This document shows positions 36,889 to 45,315 of a stretch of DNA of 64,000 bases, in pieces. The stretch is taken from contig NZ_JACHTD010000007.1 in assembly GCF_014145665.1 (NCBI RefSeq), forward strand, positions 116,771-180,770. The letters are read 5' to 3'. Position numbers and translations under genes: made by a program. The DNA comes from Myroides sp. NP-2. GTDB taxonomy: Bacteria > Bacteroidota > Bacteroidia > Flavobacteriales > Flavobacteriaceae. The notes beneath the pieces were generated by a model, which was given only the letters and a program-made list of their open reading frames with translations, ran no database searches and was not told the DNA's origin. Position 1 is the first letter of the stretch. Each line of letters starts with the position of its first letter.

Positions 36889-38354
36889 GACCAATAGTGC
36901 TTGATCACAGCGAGCAAGCGCTGTTGAACCAAGACCAACCAGCTAGTTCTAAAGATGAGTACTCCCCCAAAAATCAAGATAAATCCAACGCGAAAAACTA
37001 GCGTTAACAAGTAATTGGTTCCCATTTCAGGAAGATAAAACCCTACGCCTAGCATCAAGATCATGCTTGCGAATAGTTTGGCAAACTGCCAATCAAACGG
37101 CCAAAGTCTCATCTTGATGTAAATAAAGAACATCTTCCCTAAGTTAAACAAGGTGAGCGAGATGAGCGATGCCAAACCAACACCAAAGATTCCGTAACTC
37201 GTCTGGGTTAAGAACCAAAGATTCATTCCAACATTCAACACCATTAACAGGAGAATCGCAATCAGATTAAAGCGATAGTATTTGGAATAGGAGATAATTT
37301 CCGAATTAAATCCCGTAGACATATTCAGAACCCCATTTATCCCCAATAAATAGATGATGGGAATTGAGGGAGCTAGTTTATCATAAGTGGGCAACAATCG
37401 AAACAATGATTCGATTCCTACAGCTACACAAGAAAACAACAACATGCCGATAAAAAACATCACCCGAGCCACTTCTTTATACTTTTCATTGAGTTTTTTA
37501 AGCTGGCCTTGTTTGATAAGATCCGAAATCACTGGTGCATATAAGGCAAACACACCTGTTGCTGGAATTGCTAGTGTTGAGGCAAGTGTAACACCAATAT
37601 TATACGTTCCGTTGGCTTCATAAGAAATAAAGGATGGAATCATCAACGAGTCTACGCGAAAGGCAAAAAAAGATCCAAAACTCCCTGCAAAGGCAAACAA
37701 ACTATAGGCATAGTACTGCTTCTTCTTGACTTGATCAAACAAATCATCGTAGTTCTTGTGAATCGCATAGGGATATAGTTTGTAAATATAGCCTCCGATT
37801 ACTGCAGTAATAACCACATAACTAACAATATACCACACCAACCCTTGATCAATGGTCATCGAGGTGTAAATCGCGAGGATAAAAATTGTAGGAAGTGCTA
37901 TTTTGGGAATTATTTTCTCAAAAAAAGTAGGAAAGGAAATTTTTTGCAGATTTGTAGCTTGCCTGCGAAACAGTTCGATATACGCCATAGCAATCGCCAA
38001 TGGAAAGGCAAATGCCACGTATGTAAAGGAGGAGTCTTTGTAGAAAAAGTAAAGCACAACCAGGGAAAGTCCCACCCAACCCGTCAATTTCGCTAAAGAA
38101 ACAAGGCTGTAACTGAAGAGTTTATGCTGTAATTTTTCTGTCAACTGAGGGTAAAAATTAATTAATGCATGGGTACTTCCCAATACAATAATGGGATACA
38201 TAATCTGGGCACAGGCATCGACAAATCGAATAATTCCCAGCATTTCTTTGTCTTGGGGATAGATTAAAACCGTTGAAACAACGCCTATCAATACCCCTAA
38301 ATAATTAATTAGCGTAAATAAAAAAGCTTGCTTGGTTGAAATACCATTCCCCAT
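36885..38354 (-). CDS. Polysaccharide/oligosaccharide flippase (MOP superfamily)
   Basis: This 489-residue protein has about twelve to fourteen membrane segments of the Wzx/RfbX type. The N-terminus (KQAFLFTLINYLGVLIGVVSTVLIYP) is characteristic of the Bacteroidota 'lipopolysaccharide biosynthesis protein' branch. It would flip lipid-linked sugars across the inner membrane. A divergent glycosyltransferase gene lies 136 bases away, which fits cell-surface glycan work. Its stop overlaps the convergent EamA gene. Confidence 0.88.
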   Translation of the reverse strand: MGNGISTKQAFLFTLINYLGVLIGVVSTVLIYPQDKEMLGIIRFVDACAQIMYPIIVLGSTHALINFYPQLTEKLQHKLFSYSLVSLAKLTGWVGLSLVVLYFFYKDSSFTYVAFAFPLAIAMAYIELFRRQATNLQKISFPTFFEKIIPKIALPTIFILAIYTSMTIDQGLVWYIVSYVVITAVIGGYIYKLYPYAIHKNYDDLFDQVKKKQYYAYSLFAFAGSFGSFFAFRVDSLMIPSFISYEANGTYNIGVTLASTLAIPATGVFALYAPVISDLIKQGQLKKLNEKYKEVARVMFFIGMLLFSCVAVGIESLFRLLPTYDKLAPSIPIIYLLGINGVLNMSTGFNSEIISYSKYYRFNLIAILLLMVLNVGMNLWFLTQTSYGIFGVGLASLISLTLFNLGKMFFIYIKMRLWPFDWQFAKLFASMILMLGVGFYLPEMGTNYLLTLVFRVGFILIFGGVLIFRTSWLVLVQQRLLAVIKHYWS

Positions 38355-38490
38355 GATACGTGTTTCTTTGATTCTAATCTACAAATATACTGGCTATTCG
38401 ATGCACAACTACATTTTTTTATATTTTTGTGTGTTTGGTTCGAGGATGATCGTTTTTCCTTCGATATTGTGCCTGTAAATGTATAATTCC

Positions 38491-39345
38491 ATGAAGTATA
38501 TCGTACTTATTCCCGCTTATAATGAAGCAAATTATATCGAAAAAACCTTGCAGAGTTTAGCTGCACAAACGCTTCTTCCAACATGGGCATTGGTGATAAA
38601 CGACGGTTCTACGGATCAAACGGCAGCCCTTGTAGCCCAACTGACTCAACAATATCCGTGGTTACACCTGTGTACCAAAACCTCTCAAGCCATACACTTG
38701 CCTGGGAGTAAAGTAATTCAAGCCTTCAACTATGGGTTGACGCAACTTCCCGAGACTCTTACCTATGATTTTATAGTAAAACTAGACGCTGATTTAATAC
38801 TGCCGCAACATTATTTTGAAGCAATCGCTGTCGAATTTCAGCAAAATAAACAATTAGGAATGGCTGGTGGTGTGGCTTTAATCGAAAAAGACAAGCAGTG
38901 GATTGTCGAAAATCTTACCGATAAAGATCACATCCGCGGAGCATTTAAAGCGTATCGAAAAGCGTGCTTTGAGCAAATCGGCGGACTCCAACCTGCTATG
39001 GGATGGGATACCGTAGATGAATTGCTCTGTCGCTATTATCAGTGGGAAATTTGCGTACGCCAAGACTTACAAATCAAACACTTAAAACCCACCGGCGCCC
39101 AATACGACAAAACAGCACGTTATAAACAAGGAGAAGCTTTCTACCGCTTACACTACGGATTAACCCTAACCCTCATCGCCAGTCTAAAACTAGCCATGAG
39201 AAAAAAGAAACCCCTGCTCTGCCTCGATTATATCCGAGGCTATTTTATAGCAAAAGCAAAGAAAATGCCATTTTTAGTCAACCAAAAACAAGGCAAATTT
39301 ATTCGCCAATACCGATGGATCAAAATAAAGTCCAAGCTGTTTTAG
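38491..39345 (+). CDS. Family 2 glycosyltransferase
   Basis: This is a 284-residue (288 if started at ATG 38479) GT-A fold enzyme. It has the start motif YIVLIPAYNEANYIEKTLQSL, the nucleotide-sugar site VINDGSTDQTAAL and the metal motif KLDADLILP (DxD). There is a hydrophobic C-terminal region but no clear membrane helix. The enzyme likely adds a sugar to a surface glycan or lipid. It lies divergently to the flippase. The acceptor and donor are unknown. Confidence 0.9.
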   Translation: MKYIVLIPAYNEANYIEKTLQSLAAQTLLPTWALVINDGSTDQTAALVAQLTQQYPWLHLCTKTSQAIHLPGSKVIQAFNYGLTQLPETLTYDFIVKLDADLILPQHYFEAIAVEFQQNKQLGMAGGVALIEKDKQWIVENLTDKDHIRGAFKAYRKACFEQIGGLQPAMGWDTVDELLCRYYQWEICVRQDLQIKHLKPTGAQYDKTARYKQGEAFYRLHYGLTLTLIASLKLAMRKKKPLLCLDYIRGYFIAKAKKMPFLVNQKQGKFIRQYRWIKIKSKLF

Positions 39346-39412
39346 TACTTTTTTAGATTTATAAACCTAAAAAATCATTTGTAATTGGTAATTTAGCCGA
39401 TATTTATTTTTT

Positions 39413-40159
39413 ATGATAAAAACTGGATTAACAAATATTGGTCAATACTTTATTATGCTGAAAGAAATTTTTAGCAAAATGACCAAATGGAAAGTAATGA
39501 AGGAGCTAATCTTCAAAGAAATAGACGATTTAATCATAGGTTCTTTGGGTATTGTGTGCTTTTTATCTTTTTTCGTTGGTGGTGTTGTTGCGATTCAAAC
39601 CGCTTTAAACTTAACCAATCCTTTAATTCCAAAATACCTGATTGGATTCGCCACTAGGCAATCTGTTATATTAGAATTTGCCCCTACATTTATCTCCATC
39701 ATTATGGCAGGAAAAATGGGCTCTTTTATCACCTCTAGTATTGGTACAATGCGTGTAACTGAACAAATTGACGCCTTGGAAGTAATGGGAGTTAGCTCGC
39801 TAAACTATCTTGTATTCCCTAAAATGGTAGCTGTTTTACTCTATCCATTCGTTATTGGAATTAGTATGTTTTTAGGTATTCTAGGCGGTTGGTTTGGAGG
39901 AGTAATGGGTAATTTTGTAACTTCTGAACAATTTATCATAGGACTACAAGATACGTTTATTCCTTTTCACATTACGTATGCTTTTATCAAAACAACGCTT
40001 TTTGGTTTCTTACTTGCAACAATTCCCTCTTTCTTTGGGTACTACATGAAAGGCGGTGCACTTGAAGTAGGAAAAGCCAGTACTACTGCCTTCGTTTGGA
40101 CTAGTGTGGCTATTATCCTAACCAACTATATATTAACCTCTCTCCTTTTAAGTAATTAG
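39413..40159 (+). CDS. mlaE: MlaE-family ABC permease
   Basis: This 248-residue inner-membrane permease has the MlaE signature region EFAPTFISIIMAGKMGSFITSSIGTMRVTEQIDALEVMGV (seen as GKMGS, GTMRVTEQIDAL and EVMG). It works with MlaF to move phospholipids between inner and outer membranes and so maintain lipid asymmetry. The ATPase gene follows after 4 bases. The substrate-binding MlaD and the periplasmic parts are not in this window, which is common in Flavobacteriia. Confidence 0.93.
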   Translation: MIKTGLTNIGQYFIMLKEIFSKMTKWKVMKELIFKEIDDLIIGSLGIVCFLSFFVGGVVAIQTALNLTNPLIPKYLIGFATRQSVILEFAPTFISIIMAGKMGSFITSSIGTMRVTEQIDALEVMGVSSLNYLVFPKMVAVLLYPFVIGISMFLGILGGWFGGVMGNFVTSEQFIIGLQDTFIPFHITYAFIKTTLFGFLLATIPSFFGYYMKGGALEVGKASTTAFVWTSVAIILTNYILTSLLLSN

Positions 40160-40163
40160 CAAG

Positions 40164-40937
40164 ATGATTGAAGTAACAAACATAGAAAAGTCTTTTAATG
40201 GTTCAAAGGTGTTGAAGGGAATTACAACCACATTTGAAACAGGAAAAACAAACCTAATTATAGGCCAAAGTGGTTCTGGAAAAACCGTATTCCTAAAAAC
40301 TCTTTTAGGTATTCACGCCCATGACAATGGACAAATCCTATTTGACGGAAGGGATTATGCCGAAATGAATAAAAATCAACGTCGCGATCTGCGTACCGAA
40401 ATTGGAATGGTATTTCAAGGGAGTGCGCTTTTTGACTCGATGACAGTAGAAGAAAATATCGCTTTTCCCATGCGCATGTTTACCAATAAAAGCGACAAGG
40501 AAATCATGCACCGCGTCAATGAAGTAATTGATCGCGTAAAGCTAATTAATGCCAACAAAAAGAAACCTTCTGAAATATCTGGAGGAATGCAGAAAAGGGT
40601 AGCCATTGCGCGTGCCATTGTAAATAATCCTAAGTATTTGTTTTGCGATGAACCCAACTCTGGACTTGATCCTAAAACGGCAATTGTCATTGACAACCTC
40701 ATCCAAGAAATTACCCATGAATACGATATCACTACTGTAATTAACACCCACGACATGAACTCCGTATTGGAAATCGGAGAACACATTGTCTTCCTAAAAA
40801 ATGGCGTATTAGCTTGGTCAGGAACAAATAAAGAAATTATACAAACAGACAATGAAGATGTTGTCGATTTTGTTTACTCCTCTGAACTGTTTAAAATGGT
40901 TCGCGAAGCAATCCGACACCTAGGGTCTAGTAAATAG
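40164..40937 (+). CDS. mlaF: MlaF-type ABC ATPase
   Basis: This 257-residue ATPase has Walker A (GQSGSGKT), the Q-loop (MVFQGSALFDSMTVEEN), signature (ISGGMQKRVAIARA), Walker B (LFCDEPNSGLDP) and H-loop (VINTHD). It powers the MlaE permease encoded immediately before it. The GGMQKR variant of the signature is the form found in MlaF proteins. It is followed by a strong terminator. Confidence 0.93.
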   Translation: MIEVTNIEKSFNGSKVLKGITTTFETGKTNLIIGQSGSGKTVFLKTLLGIHAHDNGQILFDGRDYAEMNKNQRRDLRTEIGMVFQGSALFDSMTVEENIAFPMRMFTNKSDKEIMHRVNEVIDRVKLINANKKKPSEISGGMQKRVAIARAIVNNPKYLFCDEPNSGLDPKTAIVIDNLIQEITHEYDITTVINTHDMNSVLEIGEHIVFLKNGVLAWSGTNKEIIQTDNEDVVDFVYSSELFKMVREAIRHLGSSK

Positions 40938-40987
40938 GCGATAATTATACGTGATAGGAAATAAGTGAACATTAAATTTTCAATATA

Positions 40988-41026
40988 AAGAAGAACTGCT
41001 GTGATAAGCAGTTCTTCTTTTTTTTT
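40988..41026 (+). terminator. Terminator of the mlaEF operon
   Basis: A 13-bp stem (AAGAAGAACTGCT with AGCAGTTCTTCTT), a 6-base loop and a run of T lie 50 bases after the mlaF stop. Confidence 0.88.
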
Positions 41027-41032
41027 GCTAGG

Positions 41033-41165
41033 GTTGTTCGTTGCTCGTTGTTCGTTGCTCGTTGCTCTTTGCTCTTTGCTCTTTACTCGTTGTTCGTTGT
41101 TCGTTGCTCGTTGCTCGTTGCTCGTTGCTCGTTGCTCGTTGCTCGGTGCTCGTTGCTCGGTGCTC
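41033..41165. repeat. Heptanucleotide minisatellite, 19 units of GTTGCTC type
   Basis: Nineteen tandem 7-mers, mostly GTTGCTC with GTTGTTC, TTTGCTC, TTTACTC and GGTGCTC variants, run without a break right after the mlaF terminator. Because 7 is not a multiple of 3 all three forward frames stay open and give a spurious VARCSLL heptapeptide repeat. Confidence 0.92.
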
Positions 41166-41166
41166 G

Positions 41167-41212
41167 TTCACCACTCACCTTCACCACTCACCTTCACCAC
41201 TTACCATTCACC
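41167..41212. repeat. Short 13-mer tandem repeat next to the minisatellite
   Basis: Three units of TTCACCACTCACC (third with one change) and a partial unit directly follow the heptamer array. Confidence 0.85.
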
Positions 41213-41252
41213 TTTCTTATTTTAGATTAAGTGTATTTCGCTGTAGGCAAAG

Positions 41253-41260
41253 TATCTTTG
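41253..41260 (+). promoter_or_regulatory. Putative -7 box for the pirin gene
   Basis: TATCTTTG matches TAnnTTTG, 18 bases before the ATG at 41279. Confidence 0.45.
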
Positions 41261-41278
41261 AGTATAAATAAAAAGGAT

Positions 41279-42151
41279 ATGAAAACAAAAAATATTGAAC
41301 AAATCGCAGCACCAAGACCTGCACATTTTGTAGGAGATGGTTTCAGAGTACACAATTTTATCCCAGGTATTCCAGGCATGAGTATGCAACGCATGGACCC
41401 TTTTATCATGTTCGACTACAACTCCAAATACCACTTTGGACCCAGTGAAATACCACGCGGGGTAGGCGTACATCCACACAAAGGATTTGAAACGGTAACT
41501 ATTGCTTATAAAGGGAGAGTAGAGCACGGAGACAGTAGCGGAGGAGGAGGAATTATTGGCGAAGGCGATGTACAATGGATGACTGCTGCTTCTGGAGTTT
41601 TGCACAAAGAGTTTCACGAAACAACGTGGAGTAAAACAGGCGGTGAATTTCAAATGGTACAACTATGGGTGAACCTTCCCGCAGAAGCTAAAAAAGGAGC
41701 ACCGAAATACCAAGCCATCGAACAAGCACAAATGTCACAATATCCATTGGAGCACGACTTGGGATTTGTTGAAGTAATTGCTGGAGAATACAAAGGAGCT
41801 AAAGGTCCTGCCTCCACTTTCACCCCTATTCATATGTCTAACCTAAAAGCCAAAACAGGCGCATTGGTTTCTTATGACTTCCCTATGGAATACAACACCC
41901 TGTTGCTCGTCTTAGAAGGTACAATTAACGTCAATGGCAGAGCTGTGCTTCAAGATCACGTTGCCGTGATGGCACACGATGGGGAAGAGTTTACCATAGA
42001 AGTAACCGAAGATGCTGTTGTATTAGTCTTATCAGGGCTTCCAATCAAAGAACCGATTGCTCACTATGGCCCTTTCGTAATGAACACACAAGAAGAATTA
42101 CTACAAGCATTTGACGATTTTAATACTGGGAAGTTTGGAACTTGGAATTAA
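41279..42151 (+). CDS. Pirin family protein
   Basis: This 290-residue bicupin starts at ATG 41279 behind AAAGGA. The N-terminal cupin contains the pirin metal signature HPHKGFETVTIAYKGRVEHGDS (cited in part: HPHKGFETVT and EHGDSSG), with a further ligand region near VLHKEFHE. Pirins bind Fe and some have quercetinase activity; others are redox-sensing cofactors. The gene stands alone between a repeat array and a terminator. Confidence 0.93.
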   Translation: MKTKNIEQIAAPRPAHFVGDGFRVHNFIPGIPGMSMQRMDPFIMFDYNSKYHFGPSEIPRGVGVHPHKGFETVTIAYKGRVEHGDSSGGGGIIGEGDVQWMTAASGVLHKEFHETTWSKTGGEFQMVQLWVNLPAEAKKGAPKYQAIEQAQMSQYPLEHDLGFVEVIAGEYKGAKGPASTFTPIHMSNLKAKTGALVSYDFPMEYNTLLLVLEGTINVNGRAVLQDHVAVMAHDGEEFTIEVTEDAVVLVLSGLPIKEPIAHYGPFVMNTQEELLQAFDDFNTGKFGTWN

Positions 42152-42155
42152 TTAC

Positions 42156-42188
42156 AAAAAAAGGTGTTGTTCAGCAATACCTTTTTTT
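42156..42188 (+). terminator. Terminator of the pirin gene
   Basis: A 14-bp stem with one G-U pair (AAAAAAAGGTGTTG with CAATACCTTTTTTT) begins 4 bases after the stop. Confidence 0.85.
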
Positions 42189-42220
42189 ATTCAACTATTT
42201 TCTCAATATGTGAATTATTT

Positions 42221-42228
42221 TACTTTTG
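42221..42228 (+). promoter_or_regulatory. Putative -7 box for the lipoprotein gene
   Basis: TACTTTTG matches TAnnTTTG, 12 bases before the ATG at 42241, implying a very short leader. Confidence 0.4.
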
Positions 42229-42240
42229 TAAATAAAATAT

Positions 42241-42846
42241 ATGCGTCAAATAATCGCTAAACAAGGTGGAATTCGTTTAATTTTAGGGTTGTTCACACTA
42301 AGTCTTTTGAGCTGTTCACAAAAAAGCACAGAGAAGGAAACAGCCGTATCATCCCAACACCAGGTAGCTGTATCTAGCACAGCTGTAGAAGAGCAGCATA
42401 CAACAGCAGAACAAGAGGATTTTAAATTAATAGGTACTTCCCCAGCGCTTTATGCTAGTTCTGAAGAAACCTTATTGAACATGCTAAATGAAGCAGATCA
42501 ATTGCGCTTGCAAAAAGCCATTCAGATCCTTTCAAATCAAGTAGCCGAAACCATAGACTTGTATACAGAAGATGATGATATCGATTTCGACAAATGGCAT
42601 GCTGCCTATTGTAAAAAAGTGCATGGATTAACTTTTAACACAATGGTACAAGCAGCCGAACAAACGTTAAAGGATATTAAAAATAAAAATATAACGCATT
42701 TACAGGAAGAAATAATGGATTTAAAAAACAATCCTGCGGAAAATCAAGAAGAATCGATGCTTTTTCTACAAGAAGAACTCGAAAAAGCGAAACAATTGCC
42801 CGCTACCCTTGATGCATATATTTATTCAGAGGCTTGTTTTTTTTGA
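42241..42846 (+). CDS. Putative lipoprotein, function unknown
   Basis: This 201-residue protein has a lipoprotein signal ending LSLLSC. A Ser/Thr/Gln-rich linker of about 40 residues follows. Then comes a mostly helical, acidic domain with LLNMLNEADQLRLQKAI, LYTEDDDIDFDKWHAAYC and a coiled-coil-like stretch. No known family was recognised. It has its own short promoter region and no partner gene. Confidence 0.75.
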   Translation: MRQIIAKQGGIRLILGLFTLSLLSCSQKSTEKETAVSSQHQVAVSSTAVEEQHTTAEQEDFKLIGTSPALYASSEETLLNMLNEADQLRLQKAIQILSNQVAETIDLYTEDDDIDFDKWHAAYCKKVHGLTFNTMVQAAEQTLKDIKNKNITHLQEEIMDLKNNPAENQEESMLFLQEELEKAKQLPATLDAYIYSEACFF

Positions 42847-43144
42847 TAATCCTATATTTTCCCCTCACTTTTATATTAATTCCTCAACAAAAAAAGATTC
42901 AATTCAAAATAGATGATTTTTTCTTTTTTTATTTGTTAATATATTAGTTTTTAACTATATTTGAATTAACCTTTTAACCTAAAAAGATAATCTGCTAGTT
43001 AAATTCTGAGTATTTTAATTGGCCTCCAAAAGTAAAAGTAAATTCCCTAGTGGATGAGAAGATAAGTTGAAAAAAGAAAAGTGATGTTGTTAAGTGTGAA
43101 AAAAAAGAGTTCCAAATTAAATTGGAACTCTTTTTCATTTTATG
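42847..43144. other. AT-rich intergenic stretch of about 300 bases
   Basis: No gene seen. It ends with the terminator of the convergent M3 peptidase gene (43102-43135). Confidence 0.5.
43102..43135 (-). terminator. Terminator of the M3 peptidase gene
   Basis: A 14-bp perfect stem (AAAAAGAGTTCCAA with TTGGAACTCTTTTT) with a 6-base loop and a T run on the minus strand. Confidence 0.88.
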
Positions 43145-45175
43145 CTATGCTAGTAACCCTGCTCTTCGCAATAATGCTTCAGGCATCGGTTCTTGTCCTC
43201 TAAATTTTTTGTACAACGTCATAGGATGATCTGTACCACCTTGAGATAAAATAGCATCTTTAAACGCTTTAGCTACCTCCTTGTTGAAAATACCTTTTGT
43301 TTGAAAATAAGCAAATGCATCCGCATCTAAAACTTCCGCCCATTTATAGCTGTAGTATCCTGAAGAATATCCTCCTTGAAAAATATGTGAAAAAGAAGTA
43401 CTCATCGCGTTTTCAGCTACATCTGGGTATTGTTGCGTTTCCTTAAATTGCTCCAACTCAAAAGCCTTTAAATTGGTAATCTTCGTTGGATCTTGTCCAT
43501 GCCACCCCATATCTAAAAGACCAAAACTCAACTGACGTACTGTGGCCATCCCTTCTAAAAAGGAAGCACTTTCTTTAATTTTATTGATATATTCCATCGG
43601 AATTACTTCACCTGTTTGATAGTGCTTGGCAAATAATTCCAAGGTTTCTTTCTCGTAACACCAATTTTCTAAAATCTGACTTGGCAGCTCGACAAAGTCC
43701 CAATACACATTCGTCCCTGATAAGGCAGGATAGGTCGTATTAGCCAACATTCCGTGCAAAGCATGTCCAAACTCGTGAAACAAAGTAGTAACCTCGTTAA
43801 ACGTCAGCAAAGAGGGCTTTGTAGCTGTTGGTTTGGTGAAGTTACAAACAATAGATACATGTGGACGCTCATTAACCCCATTCAAAATGTACTGATTTTT
43901 GAAGGACGTCATCCATGCGCCATTTCGCTTTCCTTTGCGCGGAAAGAAATCCGTATAAAAGACAGCGACAAATTCTCCTTTTTCATCCCATACCTCAAAC
44001 GTACGCACTTCTTGGTGGTATTTGTCAATATCAAACACTTCAGTAAACTGCAATCCGAACAATTTAGCCGCTACTTGAAAAGCGCCATCTAACACATGTT
44101 CCAATTGGAAGTATGGTTTTAACACCTCATCATCTAAATTAAAGCGCTCTTGTTTAAGTTTTTCTGCATAGTAACTACCGTCCCATTTTTGCAATTGATC
44201 AATGCCGTCAAGCTTTTTAGCAAAAGCAGTTAATGTTTCGAATTCACTAGCAGCTGCTGGTTTTGCTTTTTGTAGTAAATCGTTTAAAAAGGTATTTACT
44301 TTGGCAGGTGATTCTGCCATGCGTTCTTCCAACACAAAATCTGCATGTGTAGCATAGCCTAAGATGTTGGCACGTTCGTGTCTCAATTGAGCAATTTTTA
44401 AAACATGCCCCTCATTGTTGTATTCGTTAGCTTTAAACGCTTTTGCTCCCGCAGCAATAGCCAATTCTTTGCGCAATGCTCTATTTTGTGCATAGGTCAT
44501 AAAGGGAAGGTAACTTGGGTAATCCAACGGAAAGATCCACCCTTCTTTACCTTCTTGTTTTGCCAAAGCCTCTGCCTCTTCAATAGCCCCCTCTGGCAAG
44601 CCTTTTAAATCTTCCTCATTGGTCAGGTGCAGTTGATAGTTATGGGTTTCAGCCAATACATTTTCACCGAATTTTAGTGCAGTCGTTGCCAATTCAGCAT
44701 CAATTGCTCTAACTCTATTCTTTTGTTCATCAGAAAGTAAAGCGCCGTTGCGCACAAAGTTTTTGTAGTTTTTTGTCAACAGCGTCTGTTGTTCCGTTGT
44801 CAAGTTTACTTGATCCATTTGATCATATACCTTCTTAACACGTAAAAATAGGGCTTCATTCAACAAAATATCATTTCCCAATTCCGAAAGCAAAGGCGCT
44901 ACTTCTTGAGCAATCTGTTGCATTTCATCGTTGGTTTCTGCCGAATTTAAATTGAAAAAAATACTCGCCAAGCGATCGAGTTCCATACCCGAAAAAGCTA
45001 AAGCTTCTATTGTATTGGCAAAAGTAGCCGGTGCTGGGTTCGAAGTAATCGCATCAACATCCGCTTTTGATTGGGCAATTGCTTGATCAAATGCTGGTTT
45101 ATAATCCGTAATTTTTATCTGTGAGAATGGTGCTGTACCGTGTTTTGTAGTAAATGGTTTACTAAAAATAGCCAT
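43145..45175 (-). CDS. M3-family oligopeptidase (peptidyl-dipeptidase Dcp-like)
   Basis: This 676-residue zinc peptidase has HEFGHAL (HExxH) in TTLFHEFGHALHGML, with the downstream Glu-bearing helix (SQILENWCYE). There is no signal peptide, so it is cytoplasmic. Enzymes of this type degrade short peptides left by proteasome-like proteases, Dcp by removing C-terminal dipeptides. The length is usual for the family. A promoter-like pair lies upstream at 45209-45242. Confidence 0.94.
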   Translation of the reverse strand: MAIFSKPFTTKHGTAPFSQIKITDYKPAFDQAIAQSKADVDAITSNPAPATFANTIEALAFSGMELDRLASIFFNLNSAETNDEMQQIAQEVAPLLSELGNDILLNEALFLRVKKVYDQMDQVNLTTEQQTLLTKNYKNFVRNGALLSDEQKNRVRAIDAELATTALKFGENVLAETHNYQLHLTNEEDLKGLPEGAIEEAEALAKQEGKEGWIFPLDYPSYLPFMTYAQNRALRKELAIAAGAKAFKANEYNNEGHVLKIAQLRHERANILGYATHADFVLEERMAESPAKVNTFLNDLLQKAKPAAASEFETLTAFAKKLDGIDQLQKWDGSYYAEKLKQERFNLDDEVLKPYFQLEHVLDGAFQVAAKLFGLQFTEVFDIDKYHQEVRTFEVWDEKGEFVAVFYTDFFPRKGKRNGAWMTSFKNQYILNGVNERPHVSIVCNFTKPTATKPSLLTFNEVTTLFHEFGHALHGMLANTTYPALSGTNVYWDFVELPSQILENWCYEKETLELFAKHYQTGEVIPMEYINKIKESASFLEGMATVRQLSFGLLDMGWHGQDPTKITNLKAFELEQFKETQQYPDVAENAMSTSFSHIFQGGYSSGYYSYKWAEVLDADAFAYFQTKGIFNKEVAKAFKDAILSQGGTDHPMTLYKKFRGQEPMPEALLRRAGLLA

Positions 45176-45208
45176 AGTGATCTAGTTTTTATTTGTTCTA
45201 TAAAAATA

Positions 45209-45242
45209 CAAATTTATTCAGCGTTTGGACACAGGATAGCAA
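45209..45242 (-). promoter_or_regulatory. Putative promoter of the M3 peptidase gene
   Basis: On the minus strand TTG (45240-45242), 23 bases, then TAAATTTG (45209-45216), 33 bases before the start codon. The spacing is at the upper limit for Bacteroidota. Confidence 0.45.
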
Positions 45243-45267
45243 GTCTTAACATCCTATTACCATAAAA

Positions 45268-45294
45268 AAAGGGCTCTTGTGTCAAGAGCCCTTT
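45268..45294 (-). terminator. Terminator of secA
   Basis: A 12-bp perfect stem (AAAGGGCTCTTG with CAAGAGCCCTTT), a 3-base loop and seven T on the minus strand. Confidence 0.9.
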
Positions 45295-45315
45295 GCTGTA
45301 TTGAATAAACTAAAA

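Noticed and set aside
40415..40852. Leftward 145-residue frame inside mlaF
   Set aside because: Antisense shadow of a conserved ABC ATPase gene.
41001..41271. Three overlapping forward frames encoding VARCSLL repeats
   Set aside because: They are a by-product of the heptanucleotide array, open in all frames, with no start-site support.
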